A stretch of DNA of 64,000 nt from Sphingomonas sp. R647. GTDB taxonomy: Bacteria > Pseudomonadota > Alphaproteobacteria > Sphingomonadales > Sphingomonadaceae. A program made the position numbers and the translations under genes. The notes below the pieces were generated by a model that did no database searches, was not told the origin of the DNA, and saw only the letters and a list, made by a program, of their open reading frames with translations. Positions 8,377-16,702 of this stretch are shown here, piece after piece. The stretch covers positions 62,001 to 126,000 of the forward strand of contig NZ_JAIQXT010000007.1 of the NCBI RefSeq assembly GCF_020177055.1. The letters are read 5' to 3'. Every line of letters begins with the position of its first letter. The first letter of the stretch is position 1.

Positions 8377-8924
8377 TCCTCTCCGACATCTGGATTCGCG
8401 AACAGGCCCTCAACCACGGCATGATCGAGCCGTTTGTCGAGGCGCAGCGGCGGGAGGGGTGTATCTCGTACGGCCTGTCCTCCTATGGCTATGACGCGCG
8501 GGTGGCGGATGAGTTCAAGATCTTCACGAATATCGACAGCGCAGTGGTCGACCCGAAGGACTTCTCGTCGACGAGTTTCGTCGATCGCCAGACCGATTGC
8601 TGCATCATCCCGCCCAACAGCTTCGCGCTGGCGCGGACGGTCGAGTATTTCCGGGTGCCGCGCGACGTGCTGGTGATCTGCCTTGGCAAATCGACCTATG
8701 CGCGGTGCGGGATCATCGTGAATGTGACGCCGCTGGAGCCCGAATGGGAGGGGCATGTCACGCTGGAGTTTTCCAACACCACGCCGCTGCCCGCGAAGAT
8801 TTATGCGAACGAGGGCGCGTGCCAGTTCCTGTTCCTCAAGGGGAACGAGCCGTGCGAGACGAGCTATGCCGACCGCGCGGGCAAATATATGGGCCAGCGC
8901 GGGGTTACGCTGCCGCGGCTTTAA
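8373..8924 (+). CDS. dcd: dCTP deaminase
   Basis: A 183-residue trimeric enzyme converting dCTP to dUTP for thymidylate synthesis. The family pattern is present from [11 protein letters not shown] through [31 protein letters not shown] and the catalytic Glu in [14 protein letters not shown], to the C-terminal [14 protein letters not shown] lid. Length is typical. Its ATG sits 4 bases inside the restored end of the frameshifted gene, so it is part of the same transcription string as cdd. Confidence 0.96.
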   Translation: MILSDIWIREQALNHGMIEPFVEAQRREGCISYGLSSYGYDARVADEFKIFTNIDSAVVDPKDFSSTSFVDRQTDCCIIPPNSFALARTVEYFRVPRDVLVICLGKSTYARCGIIVNVTPLEPEWEGHVTLEFSNTTPLPAKIYANEGACQFLFLKGNEPCETSYADRAGKYMGQRGVTLPRL

Positions 8925-8943
8925 CGCCCGATCCGTTTGCTAA

Positions 8944-9073
8944 TCCTCCCCCGCCTGGGGGAGGTGTCGCCAGAAGCGACGGAGGGGATGACTGTGTCGC
9001 CGCCGCTCCCGCCAATACCCCTGCGCCTCCCCGGTCACGCTCCGCGTGCCACCTCCCCCTTGCGGGGGAGGAT
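8944..9073. repeat. Intergenic palindromic repeat pair
   Basis: Two short hairpins, CTCCCCCgcctGGGGGAG near 8946-8965 and CTCCCCCttgcGGGGGAG near 9053-9071, flank about 90 bases, giving an overall inverted arrangement. It fills the space between dcd (plus) and the TPR gene (minus), where it could also end transcription. This type of element is common in Sphingomonas intergenic DNA. Confidence 0.6.
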
Positions 9074-9090
9074 CGAGAGCGTCTCAAGCC

Positions 9091-9453
9091 TTAACGGCCC
9101 GCCATCTGCTGCGAGTCGAGCTGGCGGATGCCGCGCTGTGCGACGATGTGCGAGGGGGCGATCTGGCCGTCGCTGACGTCCATCGCCACCGGCTTTTGCG
9201 CCAACACGCGATGATACAGCGCGCGCGCCTCGCTCACCCGACCGGTGCGGGCGTAGACGGCGGCGAGGTTCAGCATCACTTCGGGGCGCGTCGGGAAGAT
9301 GCGCTGTTCAGCCAGCAGCTGCCGCTCAGCGAGGTCATGGTCGCCGGCCGCGATCGCGAGATGGGCGTTGGGCTGTTCGGTCGTCTGGGCCTGCACCGCC
9401 GGGGTCAGCGCCAGCGGCGCAGCGACGACAATCGAGGCGAGGAACTTACGCAT
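9091..9453 (-). CDS. Small secreted TPR-like protein
   Basis: A 120-residue protein with a signal peptide (MRKFLASIVVAAPLAL to VQAQ). The mature part has one or two tetratricopeptide-like helices: DHDLAERQLLAEQ and PEVMLNLAAVYARTGRVSEARALYHRVL, the second a good TPR match. The ATG at 9453 is preferred over an in-frame GTG at 9459 because TAGGAGAG lies about 8 bases upstream. It is downstream of the exbD genes but separated from them by a terminator, so it probably has its own promoter. It is likely a periplasmic adaptor. Confidence 0.75.
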   Translation of the reverse strand: MRKFLASIVVAAPLALTPAVQAQTTEQPNAHLAIAAGDHDLAERQLLAEQRIFPTRPEVMLNLAAVYARTGRVSEARALYHRVLAQKPVAMDVSDGQIAPSHIVAQRGIRQLDSQQMAGR

Positions 9454-9573
9454 CTGCACTCTCTCCTATATATTACATATCGATGACACAAACGTGTCAC
9501 TAATGTTTCATGAGAGCAAATGCGTTGATTGCAATCGACCATCCGCGGGCCATCGCGTTGAAAAGACAACAAA

Positions 9574-9597
9574 AAAGGGCGGCCTAAGCCGCCCTTT
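9574..9597 (-). terminator. Terminator of the tonB-exbB-exbD-exbD cluster
   Basis: AAAGGGCGGC (9574-9583) and GCCGCCCTTT (9588-9597) form a 10-bp stem with a 4-base loop. Read on the minus strand it is followed by further T residues, 27 bases after the last exbD stop. Confidence 0.75.
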
Positions 9598-9623
9598 GAT
9601 GCTTCCACTGGTCGCCGGAGCGA

Positions 9624-10052
9624 TCAGAAGTCGTTGCGATACTGCTCGTTGCCGACGAAGCCGAGCTTCGTGACCGCCGACCGCTTGATGATCGCCAGCA
9701 CCTCGTCAACGCGCTCATAGCGCGCCAGCGGGTTGGGCTGGAAATGCAGTTCGGGTTCCGGCGTGATCTGAAGGCTGGCATCCAGATACTGGCGCAGCGT
9801 GACGTCGTTGACCTCACTACCGTTCCAATAGATGCGACCATCGGGTTCGATCGTAATCTTGTTCTTGGTCGGCTCCACCGGAGGCGGAGTCTGCGGTCCC
9901 TGATTCTGGGGAAGGTCGACCTTCACCGCGTGGGACTGGGGCGGGATGGTGACGATCAGCATGATGAGGAGAACGAGCATGACGTCGATCAACGGCGTCG
10001 TGTTCATTTCCATCATCGGCTCGCCATCTTCCTGGCCGGCGCTCATTGCCAT
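9624..10052 (-). CDS. exbD: ExbD/TolR family biopolymer transport protein (second copy)
   Basis: A 142-residue inner-membrane protein of the proton-driven TonB motor. The N-terminus reads MEMNTTPLIDVMLVLLIM: the single membrane helix carries the Asp needed for proton coupling in ExbD. The periplasmic domain follows, ending GFVGNEQYRNDF. It starts 24 bases after the stop of the other exbD, with AGGAG about 9 bases upstream. Two tandem ExbD paralogs after ExbB are common in TonB-rich proteobacteria; the two probably form a heterodimer in the motor. Confidence 0.93.
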   Translation of the reverse strand: MAMSAGQEDGEPMMEMNTTPLIDVMLVLLIMLIVTIPPQSHAVKVDLPQNQGPQTPPPVEPTKNKITIEPDGRIYWNGSEVNDVTLRQYLDASLQITPEPELHFQPNPLARYERVDEVLAIIKRSAVTKLGFVGNEQYRNDF

Positions 10053-10076
10053 GACGTGTACTCCTGAACCTTGGGC

Positions 10077-10553
10077 TTACTGGGCGGCGCCCATCTGCGG
10101 CTGCGAGATGAAGCCGACTTTGACGAAGCCCGCATTCTGCATCGTATAGACCACGCCGCCGATGCACTTGTACGGCGTATTGATATCGCCGCGGATGTGC
10201 ACTTCGGGAATGTCGTCCGGCTTGAGATTCGCCTCGCCGATCGAATCGACCACCGCCTTGAGGTTGTCGCTCGCACGCTTGAGCAACTCGGTGCTGGTGA
10301 TCGGCGTCATCTGCCAGAACACCTGACACGTACCGTTCTCGTCCGCGCGCACGGCGAGCAGCACGTTTTCCTTCTTGGTTTCGGTCGGTTCGAACTGCGT
10401 CTTGGGCAGCTCAAGCTCGACCGACTGAATCGCGACGGGAATCGCGATCAGGAAGATGATGAGCAGAACCAGCATGACGTCCACCAGAGGCGTCGTGTTG
10501 ATGTCCGACATCGGTTTTTCTTCGGCGGAGTCGCCGCCTACACTCATCGCCAT
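10077..10553 (-). CDS. exbD: ExbD/TolR family biopolymer transport protein (first copy)
   Basis: A 158-residue paralog of the neighbouring ExbD. It has the same helix with Asp (SDINTTPLVDVMLVLLIIF) and a longer periplasmic part with two isolated cysteines (GTCQVF and YKCIGG), absent from the other copy, that could form a disulfide in the periplasm. It lies 102 bases downstream of exbB, across a long hairpin. It works with ExbB and TonB to energise outer-membrane receptors such as the one at 57718-61068. Confidence 0.92.
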   Translation of the reverse strand: MAMSVGGDSAEEKPMSDINTTPLVDVMLVLLIIFLIAIPVAIQSVELELPKTQFEPTETKKENVLLAVRADENGTCQVFWQMTPITSTELLKRASDNLKAVVDSIGEANLKPDDIPEVHIRGDINTPYKCIGGVVYTMQNAGFVKVGFISQPQMGAAQ

Positions 10554-10607
10554 TGGCGCAATCCTATCTTTCGCATCCTGTCCATGGACCCATGTGGTCC
10601 GATGGCT

Positions 10608-10642
10608 GACCGTGCGGGGCGGCGCGCCGCCACCGCACGGTC
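10608..10642 (-). other. Long hairpin between exbB and exbD
   Basis: GACCGTGCGG (10608-10617) pairs with CCGCACGGTC (10633-10642). The bases between are themselves self-complementary (GGCGGCGCGCCGCC), giving a nearly continuous stem of about 17 bp with a one-base bulge. There is no T tract, so it is not a standard terminator. It may slow decay or transcription and set the exbB to exbD ratio; this is inference. Confidence 0.5.
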
Positions 10643-10655
10643 GTCAGTCGAAGCT

Positions 10656-11420
10656 TCAGGCCTTGGCAGTGGTCGCGACCGGCGGCGCCTTCGGCGCAAC
10701 CTTCGCACCCTTCACGGTCGGACGCACGCGGCCGTCCGAAGCCAGGTAGCCGAGCACGTCGTTCGAGAAGCCGCTGAGGTCTTCTGCGATCGACTTGTTG
10801 CGGCGCTGGAGCCAGTTGTAGGCGAGCACTGCAGGAACCGCGACGACGAGGCCGAGTGCGGTCATGATGAGCGCCTCACCGACCGGGCCGGCAACGGTAC
10901 CGATCGACGCGTCGCCCGCTGCACCGATCTTGATCAGTGCGCGGAAGATGCCGACGACGGTACCGAACAGACCGATGAACGGTGCGGTCGAGCCAACGGT
11001 CGCGAGGAAGGCGAGACCGCCACCCAGCTGCGAGTTGATCGCGTCCTGCGAACGCTTGAGCGAGCCGTGCAGCCAGTCATGCGCTTCGATCGGATCGGTC
11101 AGTTCCTTGTACTGGTCCTGGGCGAGCAGCGCGTCGTCGACGATCTGGCGATAGGCCGAGTTCTTCTCGAGCTTCGCTGCGCCTTCACGCAGGCTGCCGG
11201 CCTGCCAGAAGGCGGCGCGGACGCGCTTGTACTGGTTCATCACCTTCTGCTGTTCGAACACCTTGGTGAACAGGATGTAGAGCGAGAAGAACAGCATGAC
11301 GGTCAGGATGATCGCGGTACCCCAAGCGATCACGCCGCCTTCGTTCATCGCGTGCAGGATGTCGAAGTTCGCGGCGGGGGCCGGGGCGGCGGCGGCTCCG
11401 GCGAGGATGGTGGTGAACAT
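10656..11420 (-). CDS. exbB: ExbB/MotA/TolQ family proton channel
   Basis: A 254-residue inner-membrane protein. It has an N-terminal hydrophobic segment with Ala/Pro-rich start, a first conserved helix (VIAWGTAIILTVMLFFSLYI), a long cytoplasmic loop, and the ExbB/TolQ signature LATVGSTAPFIGLFGTVVGI followed by ALIMTALGLVVAVPAVLAYN. ExbB pentamers with ExbD convert proton motive force into movement of TonB. The start at 11420 has AAGGGAAAG upstream; the longer open frame beyond it overlaps the tonB end and is not used. Confidence 0.94.
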   Translation of the reverse strand: MFTTILAGAAAAPAPAANFDILHAMNEGGVIAWGTAIILTVMLFFSLYILFTKVFEQQKVMNQYKRVRAAFWQAGSLREGAAKLEKNSAYRQIVDDALLAQDQYKELTDPIEAHDWLHGSLKRSQDAINSQLGGGLAFLATVGSTAPFIGLFGTVVGIFRALIKIGAAGDASIGTVAGPVGEALIMTALGLVVAVPAVLAYNWLQRRNKSIAEDLSGFSNDVLGYLASDGRVRPTVKGAKVAPKAPPVATTAKA

Positions 11421-11499
11421 GTGCGGTTCTTTCCCTTGAGATAAAGATAAAGATTGTGATGTCAGTAGCGAGGTGAGGCGCGCCGGGCGCGCCCACCCG

Positions 11500-12177
11500 T
11501 CAGTCTTCCAGCTGCCAGCGGAACCGCAGCGACTTGGTACCACCGGGGACGGGGTTACCCGCCGCGTCAAGCGCGGGCGAGTAGCGACCTCGGCGAGTCA
11601 CAAGGCTGCAGGTTGCAGCGTCGAGCGCGGACGAACCCGACGAAGCGCTCACCCGGCAATTCTCGATCCGCCCCTGCGCGTTGATCGAGAACGTAATCCC
11701 GACCGACCCTTCGTCACCTGCGCGACGCGCGGCGGGAGGATAGTCGTCCGGAGTCACCCATGAGTTCGCGTTACCGCGTGCGGCCGCAGCCTTGCTGATC
11801 GCAGGCGGCGGTGGCGGCGGTGGCGGCGCGGGCGGAGCCGGCGGCGCGGGCGGCGTCGGCGGCTGGCTCGGCGGAATCACGTTCGACACGCTCACCGGCG
11901 GTGGCGGGGCAGGAACCTGAACGATCGGCTTCTGCACCACGACAGTGGTGGGTGGCGGCGGGACCGGAGAGTCCGGCGGCGGCGGCGGGGGAGGCACCTC
12001 CTCAGGCGGGGGCGGCGGTTCCTGGACGTCGAAGACTTCCATCTCCTCCGCCTTTTCCTTGATATACTTGTAGGCGAGCCCGGTCACGAACACGTACCCG
12101 AGAATGGCAAGGATGACCGAGACGACCACGATCGCCACGACCCGACTGCCTCCTACATCACGATCTGCGTAGGCCAT
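11500..12177 (-). CDS. tonB: TonB energy-transducing protein
   Basis: A 225-residue protein with one N-terminal membrane helix (about 13-35), a long Pro-rich spacer (PPPPPEEVPPPPPPP and later Pro/Ala runs) spanning the periplasm, and a C-terminal TonB domain of about 80 residues beginning near DDYPPAARRAGDEGSV. It delivers energy to TonB-dependent receptors. The membrane helix reads VVAIVVVSVILAILGYVFV and contains no histidine, whereas Escherichia coli TonB depends on His20 in a SxxxH motif; here the equivalent after Ser20 is Ala24. It heads the cluster tonB-exbB-exbD-exbD. Confidence 0.92.
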   Translation of the reverse strand: MAYADRDVGGSRVVAIVVVSVILAILGYVFVTGLAYKYIKEKAEEMEVFDVQEPPPPPEEVPPPPPPPDSPVPPPPTTVVVQKPIVQVPAPPPPVSVSNVIPPSQPPTPPAPPAPPAPPPPPPPPAISKAAAARGNANSWVTPDDYPPAARRAGDEGSVGITFSINAQGRIENCRVSASSGSSALDAATCSLVTRRGRYSPALDAAGNPVPGGTKSLRFRWQLED

Positions 12178-12339
12178 TCAGCAACTAAACTCCTTCGTTC
12201 GCCGCGCCGTTGCCCGGCACCCTGGCATCATTATCGGCGTGGCTCTCCCGGTCGGGCAATCGTAAGACCGACCGGCGGCGGCGCGAGTCCTATCGCGGCC
12301 ATTTGCGCGACGCAAACGCTTTGTCGGACGTAATAAACG

Positions 12340-12345
12340 TATAAT
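12340..12345 (+). promoter_or_regulatory. Possible -10 element for the 12395 gene
   Basis: A perfect TATAAT lies 50 bases upstream of the next plus-strand gene, in the 217-base region divergent from tonB. No good -35 element is found at standard spacing (TTGTCG is 13 bases upstream). I see no other feature in this intergenic region. Confidence 0.3.
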
Positions 12346-12394
12346 CCGCACGTGGCAGAAATATTTCTGTATGCCAGCGGGACATCTGCGTAGA

Positions 12395-13243
12395 ATGAAT
12401 CACATGTTTCGTACCCGTATCGTCGCGCTTTGTGCCGCATTTTGTGCGGCTTCTCCGTCGCTCTTGCCGGAGGCCTCGGCCCAGCTGGTGGCCGAGTCCG
12501 AGGTCGTTCTCCCACCCTATGCGCAAGTCGCCGATCTGGTGATCGGCGCGCCCGCGATCGTCGATGCGCGCATCCGCAGCGCGACGCGAATCAAGGGGCC
12601 GGAGGCCGCGAACGCGCCCGCGGGGCATCTGCGATTCTATGTCGAGGCGGATGTTTTGGCGCTGATTCGCGCCGATGCGGCGATGGCGACGCGGGTCGGC
12701 TATGTCGTCGATGTGCCGCTCGACGCGCGTGGGCGGGCACCCAAGCTCGCCAAGCGCCGCGTACTGTTGTTCGCGCGCCCGGTCGCTGGTCAGGCGACGA
12801 TGATCCAGCTTACGACGCGCGACGCCCAGCGCGACTGGAGCGCAGACCTGGACGCGCTGGTCCGCCGGATCGCGCGTGACGTGATTGCCCCCGATGCGCC
12901 GCCGGCGATCACCGGGCTTGGCAATGCATTCCATGTTCAGGGGTCGCTGCCGGGCGAGGGCGAGACGCAGGTGTTCGTGCAGACCGCGACCGGCGCGCCG
13001 ATTTCGCTGTCGATCCTGCGGCGGCCAGGAGAGCAGCGCCGCTGGGCGGTCGCGCTGGGCGAGATCGTCGACGATGCCGCCGCCGCGCCGCAGCGCGATA
13101 CGTTGCTATGGTATCGCCTTGCCTGCGGCCTGCCGCGCGCCCTGCCCGCGACCAGCCTGGCCGACGAGGATCCGGCGAATGTTGCGGCGGCGCGCGAGGA
13201 TTATCGCTTCGTGCTCGACCAGTTGGGGCCGTGCAAGCGGTAG
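12395..13243 (+). CDS. Secreted hypothetical protein
   Basis: A protein of about 282 residues with a signal peptide ending SLLPEASAQ. The mature domain has alternating beta-strand-like stretches (VADLVIGAPAIVDARIRSA, LRFYVEADVLALI, GYVVDVPLDARGR, RRVLLFARPV) and finishes LDQLGPCKR with a Cys pair (ACGLPR and GPCK). No family is recognised with certainty. Starts at 12371, 12395 and 12404 are in frame; 12395 or 12404 fit the signal peptide best. It is transcribed divergently from tonB and followed by the convergent folB. An exported housekeeping protein is likely. Confidence 0.7.
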   Translation: MNHMFRTRIVALCAAFCAASPSLLPEASAQLVAESEVVLPPYAQVADLVIGAPAIVDARIRSATRIKGPEAANAPAGHLRFYVEADVLALIRADAAMATRVGYVVDVPLDARGRAPKLAKRRVLLFARPVAGQATMIQLTTRDAQRDWSADLDALVRRIARDVIAPDAPPAITGLGNAFHVQGSLPGEGETQVFVQTATGAPISLSILRRPGEQRRWAVALGEIVDDAAAAPQRDTLLWYRLACGLPRALPATSLADEDPANVAAAREDYRFVLDQLGPCKR

Positions 13244-13274
13244 GCGCTGATTGAGCGGCGGCTCCGGCCGAGCG

Positions 13275-13706
13275 CTACTTGCGGTGCCGGACCAGCGTGA
13301 TCCCGATGCGCTCATCCGCTTCGGCGATGGCGAGCTTCACGATCTCCACCTCGACGCGGCGGATGCGCGAATCGCCGGTCATCAGCGTCTCGACGATATG
13401 GTCGGCGACACCCTCGATCAGCGTGAAATGCACCCCCGGGGGCAGCGCGCCGCTCGCGGCGTGCTTGAGGTCGAGATAGGATTTCGACGCGTCGAGCGGC
13501 GTGTCCGGCCGGAACGGATCGCCGGGCAGCATATCGACGGTGATCGAGATGCGCAGCGGCTGGGGCAGATGCGTCTCTTCGGAATATACGCCGGTGAGGA
13601 CTTGAACCTCTAGATCGCGAACCTGAAGCTGAAGAAGATCGTGCAACGCAAAGCCCCTCGGGGAAAATGATCGCGCGCCAATAGGCTGCGCCCCCACAAA
13701 CGGCAA
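13275..13706 (-). CDS. folB: Dihydroneopterin aldolase
   Basis: A 143-residue enzyme of folate synthesis that cleaves dihydroneopterin. The family features are LQVRDLEVQVLTGVYSEET, with the conserved Glu of the pterin pocket, then a DxxxSYLDLK segment and the C-terminal VEVEIVKLAIAEAD with the catalytic Lys. About 27 residues precede the conserved core, longer than usual, so the true start may be further in, though no clear ATG is available nearby. It stands alone between two plus-strand genes. Confidence 0.85.
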   Translation of the reverse strand: MPFVGAQPIGARSFSPRGFALHDLLQLQVRDLEVQVLTGVYSEETHLPQPLRISITVDMLPGDPFRPDTPLDASKSYLDLKHAASGALPPGVHFTLIEGVADHIVETLMTGDSRIRRVEVEIVKLAIAEADERIGITLVRHRK

Positions 13707-13817
13707 TGGCCGTTCCGGCGGCGGCGGTCGGGCAGCGTCGTTATTCCGCTAGGCCGCACTGTGTTTCGGGGCTAAAGGCGCGCGCCCCCGGCGTCTGTGC
13801 TCCGGGGTCCCGGAGAC

Positions 13818-14306
13818 ATGATCCTGTTCGAGCTTGTGCCCTTGGGCGACGTCTATTCCGACGCGGTCGAACATCTGCTCGACCGAGTGTTCGGGGCTGA
13901 TCGCCATGGCCGCACCGCCTATCGCCTGCGCGCGGGGGTGGACGCCGTGCCGGAGCTGAGCTTTGCTGCGGTCGAGCATGGTACGTTAGTCGGGAGCATC
14001 CAGTGCTGGCCAGTCGAACTGGCGGGCGATGATGGCAGCGTGACGCCGATGATTCTGGTCGGTCCGGTCGCAGTGTCGCCCGAGCGGCAGAATGTCGGCA
14101 TCGGCCGTGCGCTGATGTGGAAAGCCATCGAAGGCGCAGGCGACGATGTGCTGATGCTGATCGGCGACCTCGATTATTACGCGCAGTTCGGCTTCGACGC
14201 CGCGCACACCGGCGCGTGGCGGCTGCCCGGCCCGTTCGAACGCGCGCGGTTGCTGTCGCGCGGCCCGGCGCCGAATCGCGCCGGAACCGTGGGTCCGCGC
14301 CGCTGA
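13818..14306 (+). CDS. GNAT family N-acetyltransferase
   Basis: A 162-residue acetyl-CoA-dependent acetyltransferase of the YhbS type. Motif A is visible as LVGPVAVSPERQNVGIGRALM, with the acetyl-CoA-binding QNVGIG loop. The downstream LIGDLDYYAQFGFDAA is the usual YhbS-like signature. The start at 13818 is supported by GGAG just upstream; an in-frame ATG at 13797 is less likely. The substrate cannot be inferred. It is followed 40 bases later by the DUF1285 gene. Confidence 0.87.
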   Translation: MILFELVPLGDVYSDAVEHLLDRVFGADRHGRTAYRLRAGVDAVPELSFAAVEHGTLVGSIQCWPVELAGDDGSVTPMILVGPVAVSPERQNVGIGRALMWKAIEGAGDDVLMLIGDLDYYAQFGFDAAHTGAWRLPGPFERARLLSRGPAPNRAGTVGPRR

Positions 14307-14346
14307 CCCTTTACCCCGGCGGGCAAAAGCGCCTAACGGCACTCCA

Positions 14347-14910
14347 ATGCCGATGACCCCGCCCCCCGACCTCGCCAGCCTGTCGCTCGCCGAGATCGCT
14401 CGGCTGGCGGATGAGCAGAAGCTGCCCCCCGTCGACAGCTGGAACCCGGCGCATTGCGGGCATAGCGATATGCGCATCGCGCGCGACGGGACGTGGTTCC
14501 ATCAGGGATCGCCGATCAGCCGCCCGGCGATGGTGCGGCTGTTTGCGTCGATCCTGCGGCGCGAACCCGATGGCCGCCATGTGCTGGTCACCCCGGTCGA
14601 AAAGCTCGACATCGATGTCGAGGATGCCGCGTTCGTCGCGGTCGAGATGAAGGTCGAGGGTGTTGGACCCGACGCGCGAATCGCCTTCCGCCTCAACACC
14701 GGCGACCTGATACCCGCCGGGCCCGATCATGAATTGCGCTTCGTCGAGCGTGACGATGGCCCACACCCCTATCTTCAGGTCCGCCGGGGGCTGGAAGCGC
14801 TGGTCGCGCGGTCGGTCTATTACGAACTGGCCGCACTGGCGCTGGACAATGGCTCGGAGCCGCCGGGCGTCTGGAGCAACGGCGCGTTCTTTGCGATGGC
14901 GCCGGCGTGA
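14347..14910 (+). CDS. DUF1285 family protein
   Basis: A 187-residue protein. VDSWNPAHCGHSDMRIARDGTW and GSPISRPAMVRLFASILRRE are typical of DUF1285, a family of structurally known small proteins without assigned function. The C-terminal half includes LVARSVYYELAALAL. It overlaps the Nudix gene by one base (ATG 14910) and belongs to a DUF1285-Nudix-cca operon common in alphaproteobacteria. Confidence 0.88.
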   Translation: MPMTPPPDLASLSLAEIARLADEQKLPPVDSWNPAHCGHSDMRIARDGTWFHQGSPISRPAMVRLFASILRREPDGRHVLVTPVEKLDIDVEDAAFVAVEMKVEGVGPDARIAFRLNTGDLIPAGPDHELRFVERDDGPHPYLQVRRGLEALVARSVYYELAALALDNGSEPPGVWSNGAFFAMAPA

Positions 14911-15509
14911 TGCTGGCGGAGCGGCTGCGTGCGGCGCTGGATGCCGAGCATGACGAGGCGCCCGAGCTGATCGTCGGCGATGTGCTCGACGAACCCGCGG
15001 CGGCGGATGGCGTGCCGATGCCCGCCGCGGTGCTGGTCGCCGTCACCAACCGCCCCCGCCCCGGCCTGATCCTGACCCAGCGCACCGACACGCTGCGCCG
15101 CCATGCCGGGCAGGTCGCCTTTCCCGGCGGGCGGATCGACGCTGGGGACGCCGATGCGACCGCCGCCGCGCTGCGCGAGGCGCACGAGGAAATCGGGCTG
15201 GAGCCGGACGCGGTCGAGCTGGTCGGGCTTGCCGATCGCTATCGCACCGTCACCGGGTTCGAGGTGCAGCCGATCGTCGCGGTGATCCCGCCCGATCTGG
15301 TGCTGACGCCGCAGCCGGGCGAGGTCGCAGCGATTTTCGAAGCGCCGCTCGACTATGTGCTCGACCCTGCCAACCAGCTGCAATCCAGCGTCGAATGGCA
15401 GGGCCGCGACCGGCATTTCTACGAGATTTTATGGCAGGATTTCCGGATCTGGGGCGCGACCGCAGCGATGCTGGTCAATTTGTCGCGGCGGCTCAAATGG
15501 ACGCGTTGA
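14910..15509 (+). CDS. CoA pyrophosphatase, Nudix family
   Basis: A 199-residue Nudix hydrolase. The Nudix box reads GGRIDAGDADATAAALREAH then EEIGL, and it is preceded by the NudL/PCD1-type motif LILTQRTDTLRRHAGQVAFP. That combination marks coenzyme A or acyl-CoA pyrophosphatases. ATG 14910 is used; an in-frame GTG at 14907 is possible. Its last 13 bases overlap the cca gene, which indicates translational coupling. Confidence 0.9.
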   Translation: MLAERLRAALDAEHDEAPELIVGDVLDEPAAADGVPMPAAVLVAVTNRPRPGLILTQRTDTLRRHAGQVAFPGGRIDAGDADATAAALREAHEEIGLEPDAVELVGLADRYRTVTGFEVQPIVAVIPPDLVLTPQPGEVAAIFEAPLDYVLDPANQLQSSVEWQGRDRHFYEILWQDFRIWGATAAMLVNLSRRLKWTR

Positions 15510-16702
15510 CCCTGCCCGACGCGCCGTGGCGGCACTGGCCCGGGCTTGACCGGCTGACCGGTGCGCTGGGGGCGGGCAATGCGCGCGTGGTAGGCGGCGC
15601 GGTGCGCGACACGCTGCTCGACATCGCGGTGTCCGACCTCGACATCGCCACCCCGCTCGACCCGCAGGAGGTGATGCGGCGGCTGGAGGGCGCGGGGATC
15701 AAGGTCATTCCGACCGGCCTTGCGCATGGCACAATCACGGCGGTCAGCAGCGGGACGGTGGTCGAGGTGACGACGCTGCGCCGCGACCTGACCACCGATG
15801 GCCGCCGCGCCACCGTCGCGTTTACCGACGACTGGAAGGAAGACGCGGCGCGGCGCGACTTCACGATCAATGCACTCTACGCCGATCCGGATACGGGCGA
15901 GATCTTCGATTATTTCGGCGGGCGCGCCGATCTGGCGGCGCGGCACGTCCGGTTTATCGGCGATCCATTGCGCCGCATTGCCGAGGATCATCTGCGCATC
16001 CTGCGCTTTTTCCGGTTCCTCGCGCGGTTCGGGGACAGCCCCGATGCGGAGTCACTCGACGCCTGCACTGCGCGCGCCAACGACCTGATGGCGCTGTCGC
16101 GTGAGCGGATTGCCGACGAGTTGCTCAAGCTGGTGGTGGCGAAGGACGCGGTGCGGGTGATCGCGCTGATGCTGGAGCGTGGCATTTTCCGCCCGGTGCT
16201 GCCCGAAATCGTGTCGGTCGAGCGGTTCGCGCGGGTCATGGAGCTGGAGGCGGAGGCAGGACTCGCCCTCGACCCGATCCGCCGCCTCGCCGCGTTGCTC
16301 CCCGCCGATGCAGCCATCGCCGAAGCGGTCGGCGCGCGGCTCAAACTGTCCAATGTCCAGCGCAAGCGGCTGGTCTGCGCGACCGAGGCCGATCTGCTGG
16401 GGTCGCCGCGCAGCGCCGCCTATCGGCTTGGCCGGGAGGAGGCGATCGATCGCCTGTTCCTGTTCGATGCCCCGGGCGCGGTGGACGCCGCGCGCGACCT
16501 GACCAGCTGGGACATTCCGCGCCTTCCGCTCAGTGGCGGCGCGCTGATCCAGCGCGGGCTGACCAAGGGCCCGGACGTGGCGCGCGCGCTGCGTGCCGTC
16601 GAGAGCCAGTGGATCGAAGAGGGGTTTCCCGATGCCGCGCGCCTCGGGGAAATCGCCGACGCGGTGGCGGATCAGGCGTTGCGTTCGAGCAGCAGCGAAT
16701 AG
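15497..16702 (+). CDS. cca: CCA tRNA nucleotidyltransferase / poly(A) polymerase family
   Basis: A 401-residue class II nucleotidyltransferase that adds or repairs the 3' CCA of tRNA. The head domain shows VVGGAVRDTLL and the SDLDIATP metal-binding DxD, then RRDFTINALYAD and the RIAEDHLRILRFFRF motif. The alpha-helical body follows. The start inside the Nudix gene is the first ATG of the conserved frame. Its final 31 bases overlap the 3' end of the convergent GGDEF/EAL gene. Confidence 0.93.
   Translation: MDALTLPDAPWRHWPGLDRLTGALGAGNARVVGGAVRDTLLDIAVSDLDIATPLDPQEVMRRLEGAGIKVIPTGLAHGTITAVSSGTVVEVTTLRRDLTTDGRRATVAFTDDWKEDAARRDFTINALYADPDTGEIFDYFGGRADLAARHVRFIGDPLRRIAEDHLRILRFFRFLARFGDSPDAESLDACTARANDLMALSRERIADELLKLVVAKDAVRVIALMLERGIFRPVLPEIVSVERFARVMELEAEAGLALDPIRRLAALLPADAAIAEAVGARLKLSNVQRKRLVCATEADLLGSPRSAAYRLGREEAIDRLFLFDAPGAVDAARDLTSWDIPRLPLSGGALIQRGLTKGPDVARALRAVESQWIEEGFPDAARLGEIADAVADQALRSSSSE

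Noticed and set aside
10071..11444. A long plus-strand open frame opposite exbD and exbB
   Set aside because: It is a compositional shadow; the opposite strand carries clear ExbB and ExbD signatures.
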